Positions 56,965 through 64,000 of a stretch of DNA of 64,000 bases are shown piece by piece. Positions within the stretch are counted from its first letter, which is position 1. Every line of letters starts with the position of its first letter. The translations under genes were made by a program, and so were the position numbers. The notes beneath the pieces were generated by a model. The model was given only the letters and a program-made list of their open reading frames with translations. It did not search any database and had not been told where the DNA came from. Origin of the DNA: Kappaphycus alvarezii (Eukaryota; Rhodophyta; Florideophyceae; Gigartinales; Solieriaceae); NCBI GenBank assembly GCA_002205965.3, contig NADL03000596.1, positions 1,054,001-1,118,000 of the forward strand. The letters are read 5' to 3'.

Positions 56965-59430
56965 TGTAGCATGCCGCCCATGCCTTGAAGGGAAGCATGT
57001 TCGCTCCCGATTTAAGGGAGACTTGACACCAAATGTATCCAGTCCCGGTGATTTAATCTGGTCAGATGTGTGTGGGCCAATGAGCCATGAGTCATGGTCA
57101 AGAGGAAAATACTTCCTGAAGTTCATTGACGCAGTGACTTCTCATGTCTCCGTATACATACTGTAATTTAAGAGTGAGGTGGGTCAAAATTTGCAGTACT
57201 TTAAAGAATATTTTGAGAATCAATTCGGTTTTAAATTCAAGCGCCTCCATACGGATAATGGAGGGAGAAAATCTGAACAAGAGAATAAAAAAATCCTTCC
57301 TAAGCTCAGGCATTGTTCACACAACTGCAGCACCGTACAACCCTCAGTCTAGTGGCAATGCGGAACATATGAATAAGAATATATTGGAAAAGGTCCATAC
57401 GATGCTTTCAGAAGCTGCAATGGATAAGAGGTTCTGGACAGAGGCAGTTAATCACGCCGTTTACCTTCAGAACTTGGTTCTTTGTGGACATCGAAGCCAT
57501 TTTGCAGAGGAGATGCTGGCAAACAGGAAGCCGAATGTTTCTCAAGTAAGGATCTTTGGTTGTTTAGTGCAAGAGCATGTGACGGAGAAAACTCCGTAGG
57601 AAGCTGGACTCCAAGACTAAACGGTTCATTCATATTGGACACATAGAACTAACTGTTTCTAAAGCATTCAATCCAATCAAAAAGTGTGTACAAGTGATTC
57701 GACATGGTCGATTTGATGAAAATATTTTTTTTCCAGATTATCATGAAAACGCAATCCAAGAGGAAGAAAATGACGAGGTGTACTATTCTGATACTGATAT
57801 GAGCTCGGAAACTGAATTAGACATAACCAAATCAACAAGATATCAATAGCACACTTTCACCCTCTAGCTTGGAGCATATTCAAATTGAGGACTCAGCCTC
57901 AGTTCCAGACCCAGAGCCACGGCCTAAAAGACAGTACAGGGCACCAGTTAGGTACGGAATTGTAGCGAAATCCGATACAGACATTGATATGCCAACTGTA
58001 GCTGATGCACTAAAGTCCAAAGATGCCGAGCATTGGCTTGCAGATTCATACAGAACTAGAGACACTTAAAAGTAAGAGAACTTGGGAACTCGTACGAAGC
58101 CCAGAGGAGGTTAACGTAATTCCGTCAAAAATTGTTCTTAGGATTAAGAAAAATAGTGAGGGGAAAATTAACAAATACAAGGCACGACTGGCTGCTTTAG
58201 GATGCTTTCAAAAGTATCAAGACTTGGAGCTGACATTCTCTCCAATTGTAGAATTCACGACTGTTTGTGTTGCCTTAATGATAGAGGCTCTTAACAACTA
58301 CCATGTACATCAAATGGATGTAACCGGGGCATTTCTCCATGGATCTCTGGAAAGCCCAATATAAATGAGGCAAAAAAGGCTTTGAAGACCACGGGAAGAT
58401 GAAATAAGTCTGCGAGTTGCGAAAAGGCATTCATGGGCTCAAGCAAGCACCCAGAATTTGGTACGAGCACTTCATTAACTGTCTTACAAAATTAAAGTTC
58501 CATGCCCTAAAAAGATCCGACTGCATTTTACAAAGACGGGGGAATGCCATAGTTTATATTATTGTTGATGTATACGACATGCTTATCATGGGAAATGGTC
58601 TTAGTCTCATTGAAAGCGTGAAGACAATACTCATCCAGAGCATAAATAAGCAAGACATGGGACCAGTAAGCGATTTCTTGGAGCTAACTTCATATCGAAG
58701 CTTGGCATGTACATTATGTCTAAGAGCCATTAAATTACCTAAATACGCGATATGAATGGAATGAAGGAATACTCCCTATAGACAGATTATTGAACAGCTG
58801 CTATACATAGTCTCGTACACACGTCCAGATGTTTCTACAGCGGTGAGAGTGCTAAGCAGGCAGGTTTCAGATCCACGTCTAGCTCATTGGACCGCATTGA
58901 AACGAATTTTTAGGTACTTGAAGGGAACGGTTAATCATTGCTTGATTCTGAATCCGAACAACACAGTACTAACTGGGTTTGCAGATGTGGCCTAGGCAAA
59001 CAGTGCTGACAGAGCATATATATCTGGAAATACGTTGCAACTGGGGGGAGCAATCGTTTTTTGGAAGAGAACGAAGCAACGTAGTGTTGCGCTTTCCAAG
59101 ACAGAGGCGGAATATGTAAGCTTATCTGCATTAGCTCGTGAAGTAACTTGGATCGTGGTCTATTAGAAGAAATAGATATGGCACAACATACGCCAACGGT
59201 AATATACGAGGACAATACCGGTTGTACCAATTGAGCCTCCGATATAGGGCAGTTTCGAAAGAAGAAACGTGTGGATATTAAGTTACATCACAAAAGGGAC
59301 TTAAATAAGGGTGGCATTGTAACGGTCAAGCATATAGACAAAAATCGCATGCTTTCCGATTTACTTACGAAGCCTCTGCATGAAACAGATCTACGAATTC
59401 TCTGCAATAACCTCAAAATATCCAGTCACA
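56965..59430 (+). pseudogene. Copia polyprotein, broken (third lineage)
   Basis: Starts in the pre-integrase zinc region (CLEGKHVRSRFKG), then the integrase core with WSDVCGPMSHESWSRGKYFL, LHTDNGG and AAPYNPQSSGNAEHMNKNIL, so D, D and E are all present. A Pro/Arg linker (PKRQYRAPVRYG) precedes RT with FSPIVEFTT and HQMDVTGAFLHGSLESPI, then KGIHGLKQAPRIWYEHFINC. The YVDD box is damaged (IVDVYDMLIMG). RNase H has SKTEAEYVSLSALAREVTWI, VIYEDNTGCTN, RVDIKLHHKRDLNKGGIVTV and DLLTKPLHETDLR. Multiple stops and frameshifts. It is a different Copia lineage from the elements at 0-1.3 and 15-20 kb. Confidence 0.8.
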
Positions 59431-59506
59431 CTGCGAGAAGGGGAGATGAACATTCAGGAATATCAGAAATATCTCAAACGTCAACCCGTTCTACTCGTAG
59501 AAGGGG

Positions 59507-59889
59507 TGTTGAGGATGGACGATCTCTGAACGGTCTGACTCAGTAAGATTTAAATGACACGTACTATATGCCAGAGAACTTGTACACGTTACGCCATACT
59601 CACTCGTACTAATGAGATTCAATATGTCCGATTAATTTAACATAATTTGTAATTGCCGACCATTGGGAGATATGTTACCTAACTCAGTATAGTTTCAGTC
59701 GAACATATGAATTGTAGCTCGCTGTTTACTTCAAGAGGTGGTTGCGAAGTTATGCACGAGCTGGCAATATTTAAGGTGCAATATACGTGCTAGCTCTCAA
59801 AACCTAACGTTAAGAAGATAGAAAAACAATTCAGTTCATTCGTATCTACTAAAAATTTTTTTTTTGTTTGTATCTTATTTTTCCCAACA
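59507..59889 (+). repeat. Copia 3' LTR
   Basis: 383 bases from TGTTG to CAACA, the inverted LTR ends. It is directly preceded by the purine-rich tract gtagaagggg (59498-59506), the expected polypurine tract. The following five bases are attat; no matching duplication was found before 56916. Confidence 0.65.
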
Positions 59890-62800
59890 ATTATTCTATT
59901 GAGATAAGCCCGTACTTATCAGTTTTTAATCAGTATTGAATAGGTTATGCTGCAGATCCGTTCTATTGCACACTAATAACCAAAGATGATGCAACTGAGA
60001 TTTAAAACACAAAAATGTGATTTCAAGTTTATCTTTTATCAAAGGAACACAAAAGTAGCCATAAAATTACTTTCAAAAGCTCATACTTTCAAAGTAGCGA
60101 TTTTGATACATACTGAATACCCGAAAATAGAAACTGGACCTGAAATATCTTGCTTTCGATCAAGAAAATAAAAAAGGAAACCAGATTAATAACTAATGCA
60201 GTATAATACCATAGTGCTACATACAAATTTTTGAAAATGAAGTTTTAATTTTGAATGAAACAAGCATCTTTCTGCGGAATTTTTATCCCGGCAAGATTTA
60301 CAATATGATAAATAGGAAAAATATAAAGTAAGGAGACACTTTCTGTCTCATAAATACATTAAATCACACTGAAGTAGGCAATAATGAAGTAGGCAATAAT
60401 GCATACAGAAACTCTCTATTAGATAAGTTGGCCTGAAAAAACATAAAATTCGAGTCGTTAGCTTAATCAAAACCGAAAATATCGTCAGAGGATGAAATAG
60501 TTGTTAAATTACCGAAGGAGATCTTCTCACGGCATGGAATATTATTCATGTCAAATGAAAAAATATATATGTAAGCGAAAATTCAAAAGATATGATGTTC
60601 AACACTACTTTGATCTCGATTATACAAGTTTTTACTGGATTCTAAATCAGGCGCAGTTTAAAATTTTCTACCAGCATTTTGCGTCCTATTTATAGAAAAA
60701 ATGGCTGCCTTAGCCCCTGTAAAATGAGCATTGGTGCTTCAAATAAAATTTACTTTAAGAAGAATCCATAAGGCGACGGCTTGTAGACGAAGAAAGCGAA
60801 AATTTGGGGTGGGGAATAGAGTAAGAAGCGCATTAAGGAAATCGAGAACAAAACAATAATGGTCCACTCAATTTACAAAATCTCTTCTAAATTTCACCAG
60901 ATCACACCTAATCTGCGGAATATATCGAATCCCGATGAATCTGGGATTGAATTTTATAACTTGAACGAATACACACCAGAACTCTATACCTTCATTTATA
61001 GTTATTATGAAACCTTTTATACGTTCCCACGAATAACTATAGCTTGTAAATCTACGTTATAAGATATGGTCAACAGAAAAACTTCGGATATTTCAATAAA
61101 AGGTTGTCATTATGTAAAAAAATTGAGAAAAATATTCAGCTGAAGTTCATATGTGACTCTGGTGACAATATAAACGGGATAAAATAAAACTAAAAGCACT
61201 GCAGAAATCTCATAGAGGCAGAGAAAAGCAAAAAAGATAACATTTTACCAACTTTCTGCTCCTAATTTCCTGCTATAGAGACAGAATACAACATACTGCA
61301 AAAAACCGTGAGAATTAAATAAAAAGATGTAAAAGTCCACTACATTCCAAGTGAATGTTCAAGCATAGATGAAAGGAAAAGTGGGGAAACAATTATGTTT
61401 GTGTTATTTAACACCTGACTGGAGTGGGACTATTCAAATTTAATATTTAAAGAGAAATTAGGGAGTCAATATTTTGTAATCTTGACGGGTTTCAAGCGAA
61501 TGTTACTCTCTGTGAAATGGGAGAATACTATAAAACAACAAAAATGAAACTATTCTTCGTCAAAGAGTCAACTTATCCAGAAAAAACATCTATATAGAAT
61601 CTGAAAGGGGATTGGAATATCTGTAGCTGAAAGTAGCTCAATAAGATCAACTTTTGTGGGGCAAGTAGAACAATTTACTTTTCCACTTGCTTGAGAGGTA
61701 TATCGAGTTCTCATATGAGAGCAGTACCTTTAAATATGACGGGAGGAAGCAAATATTTTAAGATTAAAGAGAAATAGTGAAGAAAAGAGTGAAAAAATAG
61801 CATTGGCCGAGATGTCAATTTCAGGCCAACTGCGAAAAATTCTTTTTTATACTTTTATTGCACCCAGAAAATATTCTGAGTAAATACTATGTGAAGGAAA
61901 GTCACAATAGAGCACTTGATGGAAGAATAATTGTGATTGATTAATGCAAATCTTAGGCAGCTATATATTTCTGGTTTCCACCAAAATGTCATGAACGATA
62001 AAGTCAAATATAATATAATACTACGAAAATATTCTCTCTACTGCGTCATTTAGATATTAAATCTTTTCAAATGAACGAATTGATGAAGAATTGCTCTTAT
62101 GAAGTTCTAAAGACGTAGTCTGGCTTATGACTGGGACGAGAAATATCATATGGGTTGTTTATGATCAAGAAAATCTTTTGATGTCACTTAATTCAATCAG
62201 CAGTGCGAATAAGCAACTAATAAGTGAATACCGTGATAAAATTGAGGTAAATTTAATTTAGCCCTAAAATAGAGCACTCAAATCATATTGACGAATGGAA
62301 TAAATGAGCAGGATCAATGCAGGGATGTAGGAGTAAAAAGAATTTAACACAGCAGCTGATGAGTAATACTACAATACGACTGTATTAGATTTTTCAGAAC
62401 AGTGAAGGGCTTCTGAAACGCATATATTTATCTACTCGCAAGTGGACGGGTTCTTTTACTCTCGTATACTAGCTGCATATGCCAGGAATTCGTTCATTAA
62501 CTTGTGCAATCCAGGAAGGAAAATGACAAGCCATCACAGGAGCTTAAATATATGTCTAAGATTTTTGTCCACATTAATAATCAAAATGGGAGTAATTATT
62601 TTCTTACGGCTGATTTTATCTGGAATTTCACCGGAAATTGACATACTGCAGTCGGGGGGACGGTATTTGCAAAGCATGTTAAAATTAGACCCGTTCTTAC
62701 GAAGTAGAAGTAATGTGGATGCCTTGTAAGACTATATAATTTTTAGCTGAAAGGAAGAGTTAATTAAATTTTACTGACTTAATGACCTTACTACAGGATT

Positions 62801-64000
62801 CATGAAGAGGGGAAACTATTCTATAAAGAAAAACAAAGTAAAGTTAATTAGCATATGTTTCCTTTAAAGAATCCATAGAATACTGCAATTTTTTAAGATT
62901 ATGGTATCCTGACATCTAGTTCACGAAAAAATCTTTCCAATGTTGGATATTTGCCACCTTGAAGCACTTCTTGGATCAGATATTGATCAAGGGTGATGAT
63001 ATATAAAGTTAAAACTATTTTCATGCCAAAATATTACCAAAGTTCAGTTTACCCATGAATTTATGTAGTGCAAGGTATCTCCAAAACATCAAATTCATTT
63101 TTGACTTCGGGTGGATTATCAAAATTTTTATATGGCGGGGGTATCAGAAAATACAATTTAGTGGCCTTTAAGCTTAAAAAGCGACTAATCTGAGACCTCA
63201 CCAGTGAAGAACAGGGTTTCCATTTCAATTTCAAAGAATACAATATGGTAGTTATATAAATTACTACACGAAGCTAGAAAAAGTGCGTGTAGTCAGAAAT
63301 ATAGCTTCCAATGAACTCTGATGCGTATAAAAGAGACGAAAGATGCATAAAATTAGTTCAATAGGCGAAGTTACGACGCTGTGTGAGCAAACGGGTACAA
63401 GAGTTGAAATTAAAGAGTCTAGAAAGAACAAATATAATATTGATTTGAAAATTTAAGCCCGGAAAATGTAATTTGAAAAAAGTATATATTTTTCGTTAAA
63501 TAACTAAATATGAATTATAACAGAAGATGCATAATACTTTTTGGTGCTTATTTTGAATATAAATCCATCAAAAGATATAGAAATACAAGTATGTGGTCAT
63601 TAGCGCCAAATTAAACTTATTTTTGCAATTGAGCAGATATTTAATGGATTTTGCAGTTTCGTTCGCCATGAAAGGTTTGTTTCAAACTGGCAGCAAACTG
63701 ATTCTGTATGATTTCAACAAAGAAGGGTAGGAAATTTCACCTAAATTTTTCATTTTTTACCCCAATCATTTTATTGCAGTTACAAAATATAAAACTTTTG
63801 GAAAATTTTTAAATATATAACCTTTAAATACCGTTCTTACCAAAAGTAAATATTTAAGTGATCGACAAGAAGTTTTTGTCTACTGCGAAATCATTGAATA
63901 TATTCACAGGTCAAAATTGTTATTGTAAATGCTTATTTACGAGAAAGTTAAGCTATTAAAATAATAATATTTTATTCCGCGTAAGGAGATGAGTGATATA
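59890..64000. other. AT-rich gene desert
   Basis: Four kilobases with no frame reaching 100 codons and no motif. The plus strand is visibly richer in A than T through much of 60-63.5 kb, unlike the more balanced desert at 20-27.8 kb. This may reflect very old, one-way-inserted retroelements. Confidence 0.5.

Larger units (their letters stand above)
56916..59889 (+). mobile_element. Degenerate Copia element, third lineage
   Basis: A Copia polyprotein remnant between a 5' sequence starting TGTTGAGGATG (56916) and a 3' LTR starting TGTTGAGGATG (59507). The first 27 bases agree except at one position. After about 40 bases the left copy runs directly into integrase sequence, so the rest of the 5' LTR, the leader, gag and protease are deleted. 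Confidence 0.65.

Noticed and set aside
1..64000. tRNA, rRNA genes and CRISPR arrays
   Set aside because: I looked for B-box-like GGTTCGA sites with paired acceptor arms, for rRNA-like conserved blocks and for regularly spaced repeats. None were convincing, and CRISPR is not expected in a eukaryotic nuclear genome.

Overview
The window looks like nuclear DNA from a repeat-rich, intron-poor eukaryote. There are no ribosome-binding sites or operons. The three host genes I can name read as single exons, and most of the remaining recognisable coding sequence is decayed eukaryotic transposons: Ty1/Copia, Ty3/Gypsy, PIF/Harbinger and LINE-type tails. Intron-poor genes in islands between Copia-rich, AT-rich tracts would fit a red alga of the Chondrus type, but a filamentous fungus or another protist cannot be excluded from sequence reading alone.

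Layout. 0-1.35 kb: an internally deleted Copia remnant. 1.37-1.94 kb: an intact minus-strand ORF with a possible Cys-His-Asp peptidase triad. 2.9-5.1 kb: PIF/Harbinger copy 1, with a transposase on + and a Myb-like/coiled-coil partner on - in tail-to-tail order. 5.1-7.7 kb: no recognised gene. 8.08-10.17 kb: a host gene for a membrane-anchored SGNH hydrolase. 11.0-14.7 kb: a minus-strand Gypsy element with two LTRs and large internal deletions. 15.06-19.87 kb: a Copia element with two LTRs, one of them interrupted by a nested insertion. 19.9-27.8 kb: an AT-rich gene desert. 27.9-29.6 and 31.1-32.8 kb: Harbinger copies 2 and 3 with the same convergent architecture. 34.5-36.3 kb: a very decayed Copia remnant. 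36.6-38.7 kb: LTR-like sequences and a dispersed repeat.

39.1-40.3 kb is a mitochondrial carrier of the SLC25A39/40 (Mtm1) type. 43.8-45.1 kb, on the minus strand, is a five-finger C2H2 protein. These two genes and the SGNH gene lie in a more GC-balanced part of the window with many CTGTACAGTA-type palindromes. The carrier and zinc-finger genes are broken only by single-base deletions at C/G runs (one and five respectively), which looks more like homopolymer under-calling than gene decay. 45.2-52.7 kb holds no secure gene. 52.8-55.2 kb carries three neighbouring fragments of LINE C-terminal CCHC/restriction-like endonuclease tails. 56.9-59.9 kb is another Copia element with a clear 3' LTR. 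59.9-64.0 kb is again an AT-rich desert.

The host genes do not form a pathway. The transposon remnants account for most of the remaining recognisable coding sequence. The points most worth following are the repeated two-gene Harbinger architecture with GC-rich hairpins at two of the three gene junctions, the peptidase-like ORF, the palindrome clusters in the gene-bearing islands, and the indel pattern in the host genes.
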